Of a stretch of 64,000 bases of DNA, positions 22,109 to 33,399 are shown piece after piece (position 1 is the first letter of the stretch; every line of letters begins with the position of its first letter). Under the pieces are notes generated by a model. That model was given only the letters and a program-made list of their open reading frames with translations. It did not search any database and was not told where the DNA came from. Source of the stretch: Marasmius tenuissimus. Lineage: Eukaryota; Basidiomycota; Agaricomycetes; Agaricales; Marasmiaceae. Both the position numbers and the translations under genes were made by a program. The stretch is taken from positions 1,364,001 through 1,428,000 of the forward strand of contig JAQOTA010000060.1 of the NCBI GenBank assembly GCA_029532415.1, written 5' to 3'.

Positions 22109-25100
22109 TTAACTCTGCAGACAGGTGTTCATATAAGCAAGACTGTTGCATATGAATACATGAACCACGACTTACCTGAAATTCGCTCGGACCCGCCATC
22201 AAGATATCGGAGTTGAAACCCTCGAGTTCCAAACCCCCTTCTGTGAAAAGTGCGACTTGGCCCTCGGGGACCAAGTCATAGAACCAGGATAGCCGTTCGC
22301 GCGAGTAAACTTTTGTCTTTTCTGCTCTTTGTTCTGTACGGCTCAGCTCTGTCCGTAGTTCCTCTGAGATGTGGTTTCGGATCCGGCCAAGGTCGAAAGG
22401 TCGCAGGATACATAACCCCAGGATACATAACCTTAACCTCGCAGGATACATAACCCCTTCAAAGAACGGACTCTCGAAAGCATAACGTAGGCACTTTGTA
22501 TTGATTGGCAACCAGCAAGGTCAATACAACAAACATCCAGTGATCGTCCTTGGGCGTTGTGAGATGTGAATGCAAATGCCGGAATTAAGGGAAGTTGCCA
22601 GCGGGTGGCATGGTACAGCTCTTCAGAATCCGGGAGGTGGTACTTGATGCGATTCTTTCTGGGCTGCAGTGTCACTCGATGGGGATGTGCTGCGTTGGGA
22701 TTGGAGGTTGTATACGCCTTGAAATCAACATTCACGGAGATGGCATAACGTCGACCATCAACTTCTTCGTAGATCACGGACACCAATGTTCCCGGACTGC
22801 CATTCGATATACCCAACTCCGTTGCAATGTTCTCCGTGCAGAACACTGGCATGCCCGGAACATAAGGTACCCGCCCTCCCAGGTCATTGGCCTCCTTCAC
22901 CGGCACAGACCAGGCAACTTCTGCTGCCAGGCCTGTGAGCTGTCGCTTTTTGCCACCTCGACCTATCATGTCCTTCGAGTAGTACATGTAACTGTCCTGG
23001 TCCGTGGCGGAGGCAAAAGCCACAGCCATGTCGCTATTGTGGCGATCTCGTGCTATGTTTGTGTAAACAATGAGAGGGCAGGCTTGCTCTGGGGTGGCTA
23101 TCCACCTGTCAATGTCGGTAAGCGCTTTTGTTTCGCTGCTGCAATCCGCACTTGTTAACACGTATTTGTCTAGCACCTCTTTATCTGCCGTTGTACAGAG
23201 CCCTTTCCGCAGTCGTTTGAGGATATCAATCAATACGGGGTCTCCTTTTTGTCGCATGTTCTCTTCGAGGACTACAATGTGCTCGATCTGCTGCCAGATT
23301 TGGATTCCTTTAACATCTTGCCGTATGTTCTCATTCAAGTCGTTCAGGTCGTGACTTCGGTGACAATTGACGAGTTCTCTTTTGAATAGAGATCTTCCTC
23401 GAGGCGGAGGTAGCTGACATGGATCACCACAAGTCGCAAAATTCAGGCCTCCACAGATGTCCTCTGTGTTCCCTTTTGCCATGCTTAGGTATTCAGACAT
23501 ACGAGCTATATCCTTTGCAGCGAGAAAGTAAGCTTCGTCCAGGATCAGAGTTTCCAGAGGTGATATTCGTTCCTCGAGGCTGGTGCGAATGCTAGGAGTT
23601 GATTTCATTCTCGAAGGGGATACCAGTAAGCTTGCTTCGGAGTGAATGGTGCAGCCTCCGATGTCGCTTGCGACTACACCAGTTGGCGCCGTTAACCGCA
23701 GTTGTTCTGGGTGGCCAATAATTGCATAGAAGTCTTTCCAAGCACGGAATATGACAGACTTCCCTGTTCCGCCAGGGCCTGTACAGAGCAATGACATTGG
23801 TGGGTCTTTTCTGTTCTTTTCCAAGTCGCATCCAACTTTATCAGCAAGCAACAGGAAAGCCCGTGTTTGCTCGTCGTTGAGGTTGTGTTTGATCACAAGT
23901 GCAAGGCATAGCTTTTGATACGGGTGCAACGAACTCCAGGGTAAGCGTGTTGTTGACAATTGGTCTCTATTGGCGCGGAATTTCTCATATCGGAGTTCAG
24001 CCTTCCTTGTTTCTTCAGCCAGCGTCGTGCGTAGAGCATCTGGAATTCTCTCAGAGTGTCGGTTGAGAATGGAGTTGCGTTCGTGCCTTTCCGCTGCTCG
24101 CAGGCGCGACTTGACTAATGAATCCTTCTCTTTGAGCAGCCTCTTATCTTCAATCTGGGCCTTACACTTGTCCTCTTCGCATCCGATTCTCGAACGTCCC
24201 TCGAATTGTGTACTTTGGTTTTCCGATAGTCCAATGACAGAATAGAAGCCCACTTCATTTGCCTGCTTAATGATCTCGGCAGCATCCCGAGTTGCTCTGG
24301 TGTCTTTTGCGAAGACAATGCCGTCCAAGTCATCAGGGTCGACCTCAGCCTGCATTGCATTCTCCCACACTGGGTCGTAGGCACTATCATCCTCTTCATC
24401 GAGGTTCATCCCTGCGTTCTGTGCCATTCTCTTCAATTCACTAAGTCGCTTGGACCTTCTAGCAGAGAAATCAAACTTCGCGTCTCGACTCTGATATATC
24501 AACTGCATGTTTCGAGTGATTCGACTGTGCTCCGGCGACATCAGAGCCTTAAACTGACTAAATTCTTCCAGCCAAGTGATGTCGGCACCTTTCAATGGGG
24601 AGTTCTTATCCTCTATCCACGGCTTGAATAAGGTCAGCATAGCAACGGCGTATTTGATCTGATCATCCTCCAGATCATTTCGCGGAATTCGGTACCCCAT
24701 AAGCACAGGAATTACAGGTACGTCAAGCTTTTTGAGGCAATGTGTTGTGTACTGAGGGTGACCCGGCTTGAATCGCAGGTAAGTCTTTCGAGGTGCTTTT
24801 GACTGTGGCTTTTTGACCTTCACGTAGTTTCTCATTATATCCCAGACACATAGATTTTGGAGCTCAGGTGGCCTGTAGAATATATCGTCGAACAGTTTCG
24901 AAAACCGCTTTTCCCATGGCTCCTCCACGTCAGCATTAATGGGCACTCCCATGGTCTCCGCAGATAAAATGACCATTGAATCATCCTCATCCTCTGGAAT
25001 GACCAGGCGCTGCGCAGAGTCAACTGTATTTTCTCCGTCTTCACACGAATCCAAGTCCAGGTTTGAACTCATGTCCCCGACAAAGACATCACGAGCAATA

Positions 25101-28100
25101 TCTCTCAACATCGATGACCACCAATAGTCTTCATACTCGTCTGACGTATAGCGGTTTTTCCTTCCGAGCAAGTGACTGGCTGTTTGCTGTCCTGTGAGCT
25201 CACGCTTTCCGACTAGAGTGTTCGTGGCTTTGACCATCACTCGTCGACTCCTTTCAGTCTGATTGATGTCGCCATTATCATCCAAGGGATTCTTGCCTTG
25301 CAAAGCCTTGATTGAAGCACAAAGGGCAGAGAAAACCACTGAAGTGTCTAATTGCAGCTTCGCGACATAATTGCACATGTAGTGGACCATTGCCATTGCT
25401 ACTGATCCAGATGCCGTTTGCTTCAAATCCGTATTACATCCCAAAGCAAGAGTCGCCGTAGGGTTATGGCCATTCAGACACCCATTTTTGCAACGTATGA
25501 CCAGGTCGCCATCTTTATCGAAATGCGTGATCGCTACTTCTTCTCTGGGGAGATCAAACCGACAATCTTCGTCCGGGTCAGCCAGGGATTGAATGCGGCG
25601 GGGTAGGTGCTTATAGCAGGTTGCGTTATGATCGTGAACCAGACCACAATTCTCACAAATATCACGATGATGTTGATCACGCATCTTTTCATAGTCGGGT
25701 GCATCGGGATCCAAGGGTCGGCTGAGAACAGGCTGCTGCTTTGCAGTTCCTTCGGCCGTGGAATAAGGAATTGTGTCCTGGCCAAAGCTTTGACAAATGA
25801 CATCGTCGTACCAAGCAGTAAGCTTCTCTTTGAATTCTGGATCTGAATTCATTCTTTCTTTCATGTCCAAAGGTGAAGCTGGTGCACCATCAATCCAGAT
25901 AAGTACATGGAGATGGAGAGAGCCGCGAACCTGTGACTCCACGACAGCATACCATCCCTTGACTTTACCAAGGATACCAATTCTCGAAACTCGTTTCACA
26001 CCGAGGATGACATCAAAGAACTTTGTAATCATTAGATGAAAGAACTCGGCGCCAGCAACGGGGTTATCAGCCAAAACCTTAGCTCGTGTACTGCCTTCTT
26101 TCTTGACGTCCTCCTCCAATGCATGAAAGATTGTGTCTAGGTCAATGTCTCTTCCCGCGAGAACTTGAGCTATTGGATTGTGCGAGTCTGCTGGGTTCAC
26201 AGTGGCAAAAAAATGAGGTAGGCCATCACACATAATTTTACTTCGGATTTGCTGCTGCATAGTATTCACGTCGCCAACAGAGCCCGGGATATGATCAGAC
26301 ATATAACTGAGGTACTTCATCAGCTTGACAGCTGCTTTCTCGCCCTCCGATTCCGCTTTCGGGAAGGCAGATTCATTCCGGTTGAGTTTCGCTTGATAGG
26401 TATTTATTGATTCTTCGTCGACCTTGTCGAGAAGTTGCTGTATGACAGGAAACCACGATCGATTCACAGCCAGTCGAGAATTGAACGAGGACTTTCGGCG
26501 CTGCATGATGTTGTTCATTACAAACATAAACCCCTTGTGAACTTGAAACCGACGATCAGCGATGGTGAGAAGGTGTTCAACGTGAGGTGCTGTATCAACG
26601 TCGCGAAAGCCGAAGCTTCGGGAGATTCTGACATCATTATTATCAGGCATTCCAACACCGTACGGGAAAAGAACAGGCCACAACCATCCAAATGTTTTTG
26701 GGTTCTTGCTGGTGGATAATGGCATATTCCCGGAAGGAAACTTGACAAACTCTTGCTGCTGTTGCTTCAGCTTCCTCAACGCGTCGAGTTTTCGTTGACG
26801 ATAGGTGGTAGTGATATTATCAACGTCCACTAGCATGGTGGATGTGAGCTCTGTAGGGTCGTTCAAGCCTTCAAAGAGCTCTGCATTGGCTTGGTCACTA
26901 TAGGTTGTGTACGATGCGCCTTGGTTGCTGGCTGAATTTGTACGAAGGAACTCCTTCACTGGGAGCGGACAATCATACTCGGGATATTCTTCTAAGTTAT
27001 TTACCACGGCGCCTTTACTTAAGTCACTGTATAGCGGATTGTGATCAATCAACCACATTAGAGCCTTCTCAATCTTTTTTCTCCGAACCAAAAGTGGAGA
27101 CTTTTTCAGCATTTCATAGGTGATTTCCACTTCAGGCAATCCAACAAGAATCACGCATATCTCGTCCTGAATCTGCGACAATGGTGGAGGCATTGATTTG
27201 AGAAAAGAACTGGTATCCTGCGGCAAAACACAAACATTTCCCCGTGCTGCAAATTGACCAGCCGAGGTCAAGCTTAATTTGTACATACATTTGGTCGCAC
27301 GAGCACGAGCAATGCATTGTTCTTCTAGGAATGTCAAGCCTTGAAGCTCGGTTGGGACGTCTCCAATCCATAGACCGTTAGCATAGCTGCATACTGGTAT
27401 TGATTGAAAAGCGTCTTTGCTAACGGCTAACTCACAAAGGTGGCAAAGAACATATGATTCATTGATGAGTGATGTGGCTTTGAACAACTCAATTTTAGGC
27501 TGGGAGCTCACTTCACGAAGCTTGCTCACTGCTTCATTTAACAAAGATACATCAAGTGATTTAACTGGACGCGATCTCACCTTGTCAGCCAGTTCCAGCT
27601 TTCCACAAAAAGAGCATTCGTACCGCTTCATCGCTCGGTTGTTAGTACTCTCCCGAAACTCCCGGATTATCTGATCTTTTTCACTCTGACATAAAATTAC
27701 TGGAAAGCTGCTATTTACCGCCGAGTTCTCAACAGAAGTGCGAGGCTGTTTGTTTGAAGGCCTGTCTAACGGATCTAAAACCTCAGATTTTCTTTTCCCA
27801 GCTTTGGCTCTAGCGTCGGAGCGAACTCCAAGTAACAAGGTAGATTCATGATGTTCAACCTCCGAAAGAGCATCTGCCGAAGGGAAGCCCGCACTGACAG
27901 CTTCAGATCTCAAAATGAGGCAGGCTTTTGTACACACATGGGCAAGGAAATCTGAGCGTAGCGTCACGACACTCTTTCGTTTTTCGCCCGAAACTCTACT
28001 TTGGATCTTCTCGTGGCGAGCACACATACGTCGCAGTACAGCAACTGGGACCTTCTTATTGACAAGAAATCGCACGACTGCACACTTCTCTGGCAGAGCC

Positions 28101-28983
28101 AAGGAAACAGGGTGATCAACGGCGACGTCGCTCGACATCACGGAGGGGGACGATGTTGCATCGACTCGGATAGGACCATGTGAGATAGCAATGTCATTTA
28201 TAGTATCATTCATTTGTATATCATGTGTAGTCTGCTCGTGCTGCATATGCTGCGTACGGGGTACCTCCAGAGAGGCTACTACGCCGACGCCACCCCGAGA
28301 CGTTGACGAGGAGGAAGATACTACGTTAGGCCCACCCCGGGGCACAAACGAGGAGGAAGGTACATCGTAGGTGCCACCCCGGAACACCAACGAGGAATAG
28401 AAGGAAGACTGTGTGTCTAGATACGGGTAACCAGTGTGAGTTACTGAACGAGTAAGAAGGGTCCGCGGAAAAGACACACCGAATGAAACAAGAGCTGCAG
28501 GGACGAGATGTTGAGTGGTAACAATGAGTAGGTAATGGCGTGGTTGTCATGTTTCTTGGAAACGCACCTGAAGCACCTGTTTCTGTAGAGCACTTCAATG
28601 TATAGCAGGGCATTGAGAAAAGAAGACAACGCACTAAAAGGAGTGGTAGCAACGTTGGATGTATGTCCGGCTGGAGATTCATCTGAGTATACTGCCGCAA
28701 GTAGAGGCATATTCGTGCGACATTTATCATAGAAATCGGCACCAAGCATGACATCGACAGTGGGTGGAAGGCCGTAATCGACGGAAAATTCGAGGAATGT
28801 AGTATATGAGGCCTGATTATAGTTGGCATTCAGGGACAGCCAGAGGGTCGAATCACTGGGGATGGCCTGGGGTAACTGGGAGTTCAGGGCAAAGAAGAGT
28901 GGAGAGATTCGGGATCGAGCAACAGATCTGCTGAGAGAAATACTGGAGACGGGGGTGTCCTCGATAGACAAGCTGAAGTTCAT
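22109..28983 (-). mobile_element. Helitron copy 2, Rep-helicase gene, C-terminus frameshifted
   Basis: This is a nearly full rolling-circle transposase. Exon 1 begins at 28983 (MNFSLSIEDTP) and ends in TPF at about 28640. A phase-1 intron leads into a long frame running to a stop at 22433, more than 2000 codons. Parts in order: N-terminal domain shared with copy 1, a linker of repeated RGG-type units (VFRGG, PRGG, SRGG), CxxC fingers, HUH (SLHLHVLIW), the two-tyrosine motif (HYMCNYVAK), then a Pif1-type helicase with GPGGTGKS, LILDEAY, CGDPCQLPPP, SHNAQGRSLD and LSRVRSLKGL. The last of these is followed by a 38-bp tandem expansion (22403-22455) that shifts the frame. The usual continuation (RPFDLGRIRNHISEEL) is intact in the next frame down to about 22190. 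A donor (CAG|GTAAGT) near 22170 could join to a terminal exon at 22114. Confidence 0.88.
22403..22455 (-). repeat. Triplicated GGTTATGTATCCTG unit in the helicase frame
   Basis: Three copies of GGTTATGTATCCTG stand in tandem where a single copy would encode GLCIL. The extra 38 bp is not a multiple of three, and it creates the TAA that ends the long frame. Confidence 0.75.
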
Positions 28984-29379
28984 GATTGTTGAACGGGTGG
29001 GGAAGGAAGAGACGGGTTGCAATGAATCCGAAAGAAAAGGGAGGAAGAAAAGGGGCCAACGAGCACAGCTTCTCGGATCTCAGAGTCACAACGCACGGAA
29101 GCGGGCCGCGTTGTTGTTTGCATGTATTGTGAAAGTGTCCGAAACTCATCTCGTCCAGCCATAAAACGGGCGGGAGTCTCGGTCCGTTGCAGTTGTTTGC
29201 AGATATTGTGAAAGTGTCCGAAACGCGTCTTGTCCTAGGTTAGCCAAACCTAAAGGTTCAGCAATTACCCATCGACCCAGGATGGGTTGATTTCTTCATG
29301 TCAATGATTCCGGGTATAAATCTGACGTCCCTCATTCCCATGAGTCTCATCAGACATTCCGGGAATCTCAGTGTCCACC
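28984..29379. other. Helitron 5' flank and promoter of FAD gene
   Basis: The stretch holds a 44-bp direct repeat and the upstream sequences of two divergent genes (Helitron copy 2 and the FAD oxidase). A TATAAAT-like box (GGGTATAAATC, about 29312) lies some 65 bp before the FAD gene start codon. Confidence 0.5.
29113..29235. repeat. Direct repeat pair, 44 bp each
   Basis: GTTGTTTGCATGTATTGTG... (29113-29156) recurs at 29192-29235 with five or six differences. The core TATTGTGAAAGTGTCCGAAAC is the same in both. The spacing is about 79 bp. Confidence 0.65.
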
Positions 29380-31049
29380 ATGGTCTCCCCAGAAAGCAAG
29401 GTTCTCATTGTCGGAGCTGGTTGCTTTGGGATCTCCACTGCTTACCACTTGCTCAAGCGCGGTTTCACTAACATTACTGTTATCGACCGTTCAGAAGTGC
29501 TTCCAGCTGTCGATGCTGCGGCTAACGATTTTAATCGAGGTGAGATCACCAACATTATCCTTGCCCGAAACCCGTCCCGCTCATTTCCTCTCAAGTTGTT
29601 CGAACTGCGTATGTAGACGAGTTCTATTCCAAGCTGGCCAAAGAAGCCATAGGATCATGGAAGAATGACGCCGCGGAGCTTTGGAACAATGCATACCACG
29701 AGTGAGTCGATGTTCAAGACCTCATCTATCACCATCCGTGCGCTCTAGTTCCTTTATAGTTTTTCATCACTCATACTCTTGCTTCATCCAGATCAGGAGT
29801 CCTCCTTTTAGAACAATCAAGCGCCGAAGGAACATACGTCCGTGAAGCATACAAAAATGATGTGCAACAAGGACTTCGAGTCCGAAAGCTCGATACCGAT
29901 CATGATGTAGCGGAGTTCTCGAAGGAGATGCTAGGTTCTCAAGCTATCGTCGACTTCCGAGGTATGACCGGGTACTTGAATCACGATAGTGGATGGGTAG
30001 ACGCCGGCAGAGCAACTGTGGCATTGACATCAAGAGTGAAAGCTCTGGGCGTGAAGATTATCGGAGGAAAGACCGTCAAGGAACTTATTAAAGAGGATGG
30101 GTTGACCCATGGGGTGAAATGTACCGATGGTAGCTCGATTCATGCCGATTTGGTGGTTCTGGCTACAGGGTCCTGGACCCCATCGGCCTTTACAAGTTTA
30201 GGCTTGGAAGGGAAATGTTTAGCAACTGGGTGAGTCGCTTTCGGCAGGTGCAAGGATGGAGAAATATTCGGATCCGAATGCTAACCAATATTTCTCAGAC
30301 AATGTGTGGCCATGATACAGTTGACAGAAGAGGAGGCCGACGCATACCGAGAAGGTCCAGTCACCTCGAATTACGATACCGGGTTTTACTGCTTCCCAGT
30401 AAGTATCTTTGGCGACTTGTGCACCTGAAATTCCTCACATTTTGGCCAGCCGACGGAAAAGGGAATCATAAAGATGGCCTTCCATCGAGCAGGATTCACC
30501 CACACAGTGGAACAAGTCTCGACGCCGAGGACGTTGACCAGCAATCCGAACAATGGCCTATCGATTCCGAAAGAAGTGGTGAAGGACCTTCGAGAGTCCC
30601 TCCGAACCATGTATCCGGACCTGGCGAAGAAGCCGTTCTCAAGCACCCGCTTGTGTTGGTATGTCGTCATGCTGAACTCCCCAGACATACCAGCCTACCT
30701 CACTATTAAAACAGGTACAATGACACCCCTGATGGCGACTGGGTCATTGGAAGGCACCCGAAGGACCGAAACTTGATTCTCGCGACTGGTGATAGTGGCC
30801 ATGCCTTCAAGGTAGGTCAAGTCATATAGTACATTCCACAAGTCAGTGACGAAGTATCCGAAGTTTTTTCCTGTAATAGGTCGTATTGTGGCCGATGCGA
30901 TCCAGGAAACCCTTGATCCAAAGATAGCGCGCAAATTCGCCTTGGACCGTTCTATTGAACATGGTGACCTGTCACGAATAGGTATGGAGGTGAAAGAGTT
31001 GGTATTGGATCAGTTGTCAGTACCCGAGGACTTGGGAGCGACAGCGTGA
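29380..31049 (+). CDS. FAD oxidase, fructosyl-amino-acid oxidase (amadoriase)-like
   Basis: Seven exons join in frame: 29380-29539, 29596-29701, 29792-30229, 30299-30398, 30450-30658, 30715-30811 and 30864-31049, giving 431 residues, the size of fungal fructosyl-amino-acid oxidases. The N-terminus carries VLIVGAGCFGISTAYHLLKRG (GxGxxG) and an acidic strand end (VIDRS). AANDFNR followed by VVRTAYVDEFY is the family's flavin-contact region. ATGSW lies mid-protein, and WVIGRHP and ATGDSGHAFK lie near the C-terminus. The latter replaces the usual AGGGSGHxFK. Such enzymes oxidise the C-N bond of glycated amino acids or related secondary amines. The cysteine that normally binds FAD covalently was not assigned. 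Saccharopine- or sarcosine-type oxidase activity is an alternative. It lies beside the transposon block and may belong with the permease and FAD gene on the other side. Confidence 0.82.
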
Positions 31050-31183
31050 AGAATATTCTCTGGTATTAAGACGTAGTTATGGATTATCGTGAGGGAGCAT
31101 AAACTGCTCTTTTTGTAAGTACTACAATTGAGATTCATTGTCTATATCACCATGTTCATGTTATTCGAGGAAGCGCAACTGCA

Positions 31184-31470
31184 TTACGCCCTCTTTCCGA
31201 CGAACTCCCGCCACGAACGCACTTCACTGGGTATACGACCCTCGGTGTACCGTGTAGCGCTTGAGGCCGCCTTGGGGTATCTTCTTCGCCAAACTCTCGA
31301 CGAAGAGTTGGGCGTTCCGCGCGTTGTTCAACAGAGGCAATCCGAAGTCAACGGCGTTTCTAGCGAGGAAGTCAGAGGAAAGTATACATTACCGTGCAGA
31401 GGATCTTACCGTCGAGCAACGTAGTCCTCATCCGTGAAGCTGGTGGCCCTTTTGCGAAAAGATATATAGA
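31184..31470 (-). pseudogene. Relic of carbamoyl-phosphate synthase large chain, C-terminus
   Basis: On the minus strand the end of the arginine-specific carbamoyl-phosphate synthase large subunit can be read: DEDYVARR, a still recognisable intron (GTAAGATCC ... CGCTAG), then RNAVDFGLPLLNNARNAQLF and ESLAKKIPQGGLKRYT. After this the frame breaks. The family ending IPSEVRSWREFVGKRA followed by TAA is present one frame over, beyond a 7-bp near-duplication (TACACGG/TACACCG). Yeast Cpa2 ends with a comparable PPEVRSWDEFIGFKAY. Nothing of the preceding 1000 or so residues is present. It is a fragment, not a live gene. Confidence 0.7.
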
Positions 31471-31689
31471 AAAACAAATCAAGAAGGTTTGGACGAGGGG
31501 AAGAGATACGAGTGGCAGTAAACCTGCTGAATCCACATCAAACATCTCCGAGGCCACAGTTACCTACGACCACCCCTCGAAACGCGCCTCAATCCCTCCC
31601 GTGAAATGTCCGAAACATCGACCGATTGGGTGAAGCTGCCGTCTACGTTCACCAATTTCATTTTTCTATATCTACAACCTGCGAAATGT

Positions 31690-31840
31690 GTGCCAACCTT
31701 TTCGCAAAGGGCTGTAAGGTTGGCTTTCCATCTTTACCATCTTTACCATAGGCCCTGGTGAAGGGGCATCTTTCCCTCTCTCAAATTATCCCTACATGAT
31801 GCTCCAAGCCTTTTTTGAAGCTCACATTCGACCATCCGAG
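31690..31840 (+). pseudogene. Fragment of the DUF1479 gene (exon 5 piece)
   Basis: The DNA here follows 7570-7690 of the intact DUF1479 gene closely: GGTTGGCTxTCCATCTxxACC, then GGCCCTGGTGAAGGG, CTTTCCCTCTCTCAAATT and ATGATGCTCC. It has a small duplication (ACCATCTTTACCAT) and small deletions that break the frame. Coding similarity fades on both sides. It sits 24 kb from the parent, beyond the transposon block. Confidence 0.75.
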
Positions 31841-32518
31841 TTGGTTATACGTCGCTCTTTCCATATACTGAGGTGGTGTCTGTGCAGGAAAGCGAAGGAA
31901 AACAGGAGGAAAAGGGTGCTCATATCATGGTCCGTGAAGCCATTAGACCAGACGCTGTGGGCCTTGCAGCTATCGCGAAGATGAACTGACAACGACGGAG
32001 ATCGGGATCCATATCAGTGGATATGGTGATAGGAAGATAGTGATCCAAGGCATGCAAGTTCAGCCTAGAGCGAAAGAACACTCCCGTGAACACCCCATCT
32101 ACACATGACCTGAACAAAACGTAATCCTGTAATCCCGAAAGTGAGTGGCTAGGTACCTGAGCCCGCGCATGGTTCGCTTTCCAGCTCAATTGTGTCCTCC
32201 ATGTCCCCCAGCCATGCCGGCAAACTATGAGTCCGACAGGTCCAAATTGACGGTCTGCTCAGTCGACACATGAGGCGCGGTCAGGCCGATAGCGCATTCT
32301 GCACGAAGCCTGGGCGCATGGTCAAGTCGGCTAAAAGGATGCCCCCAGAAAACGGAGAGAACAGGATCTTCTCGTCGCGAATATGGCGTTCGTCCGGTCG
32401 TATCTTGTCATCCTCCCTCATTGGGGATACGGCATCAAAAGGAAATTAGAAGGGATGCGTATTCGTGTTGCCTCCTCTATGTATACATGCGTAGCCCAAC
32501 CAACTCGACCACCTAAGC
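31841..32518. other. Intergenic, no supported gene
   Basis: No intact frame with motifs is present. A short MVREAIRPDAVGLAAIAKM segment at 31926 looks like the beginning of a GNAT protein but ends at a stop after 20 codons. The rest holds nothing recognisable. Confidence 0.45.
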
Positions 32519-33167
32519 TTAATGAGCGTGGTTCTTGTGGTGCTCTGGGATTGGAGGAGTAGAAGATCAGTACAAGCCTCCGAAAAGAAAATACCGCAAC
32601 TCACTCAAGTGCACTAATCCCATCCAAGCCCAAACCGATATCAATGTTTCCGATTCCGAGTCGAGCAGCAAAGCAGAAAGAAAGCCAGGGAAGAGCGAGA
32701 TAGAGTGAATAACTGGTCAGAAACATTGCTTCACTTTCTTTGACTTGGACGCACTGTTGTAATCAATCACATATCCAACACCGAAAATTCCCACAATCAA
32801 CCAAGCCAGAGGCTTTCCAGAGGCGTTGTCGCCGTTGAAGTACCTGGCTTTGAGCCCGCCGGCGCGTGGAGGTGCCGAACCCTTGGGGAGTTTGGAGTAG
32901 AAGTTGACGAGAGGTCCGAGACCTTCACCAGAGCCTCCAGACTATTTTGAACATGTTCATAACCCAGTCATAGTTGTAGAGACATAGTTGTAGAGACGGA
33001 TAGGTTGGTGAGTGTAGTGGACGGAGAATTGACATGGAGGCATTCCATGTAACGTGAATTTAGCGTTCCTTCGAGATTCCAAAAAAATCACGTACGACGA
33101 GGTTCTTGCTTGCAATTTTAGGAGGGACGATGCCACCAAGCTGGCGGCGGATGAGAGAGGCGTGCAT
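32519..33167 (-). CDS. ATP17: Mitochondrial F1Fo ATP synthase subunit f
   Basis: This is a small inner-membrane subunit of the ATP synthase peripheral stalk/dimer interface. Four exons are read: 33167-33096, 32941-32755, 32613-32605 (9 nt) and 32544-32519, giving 97 residues. The start MHASLIRRQLGGIVPPKIAS resembles the fungal PPKI.S presequence region. FYSKLPKGSAP, then ARYFNGDNASGKPLAWL, is the strongly conserved core, followed by the single membrane helix (IVGIFGVGYVIDY). The ending MHLKHHKNHAH is obtained only if the 9-nt exon is included, and it matches the usual basic His-rich tail. Reading through instead gives a shorter, unlike tail. Yeast Atp17 has about the same length. It lies upstream of no obvious partner and is transcribed in the same direction as the dehydrogenase gene next to it. 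Confidence 0.88.
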
Positions 33168-33399
33168 GGTGGAAAGACGATGAGGGAGAAAAGACTGTGG
33201 TCACTGGCTCGGACGGTGTCGGAGAACACAACTTTATTTGGTCATGTTGACATAAGGCTGGCGGTCCATATGTACCTCTCCCCCGAGATGCCCGAGCGGT
33301 ATTCGGTTATGTACTTGTACCGGCAAGCTTTGAAGCTTGAAGCTTCCAGTTCTTCTACACGAAAGGATAAAATACATTGCTCAGATCTAAAAAGCATGC

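Noticed and set aside
31926..31988. Start of a GNAT-like protein (MVREAIRPDAV...)
   Set aside because: Only about 20 codons before a stop, with no continuation in any frame; too short to support a gene or a dated relic.
32957..33229. 90-codon minus-strand frame over ATP synthase subunit f
   Set aside because: It is another frame of exon 1 and its intron; the spliced ATP17 model explains the sequence.
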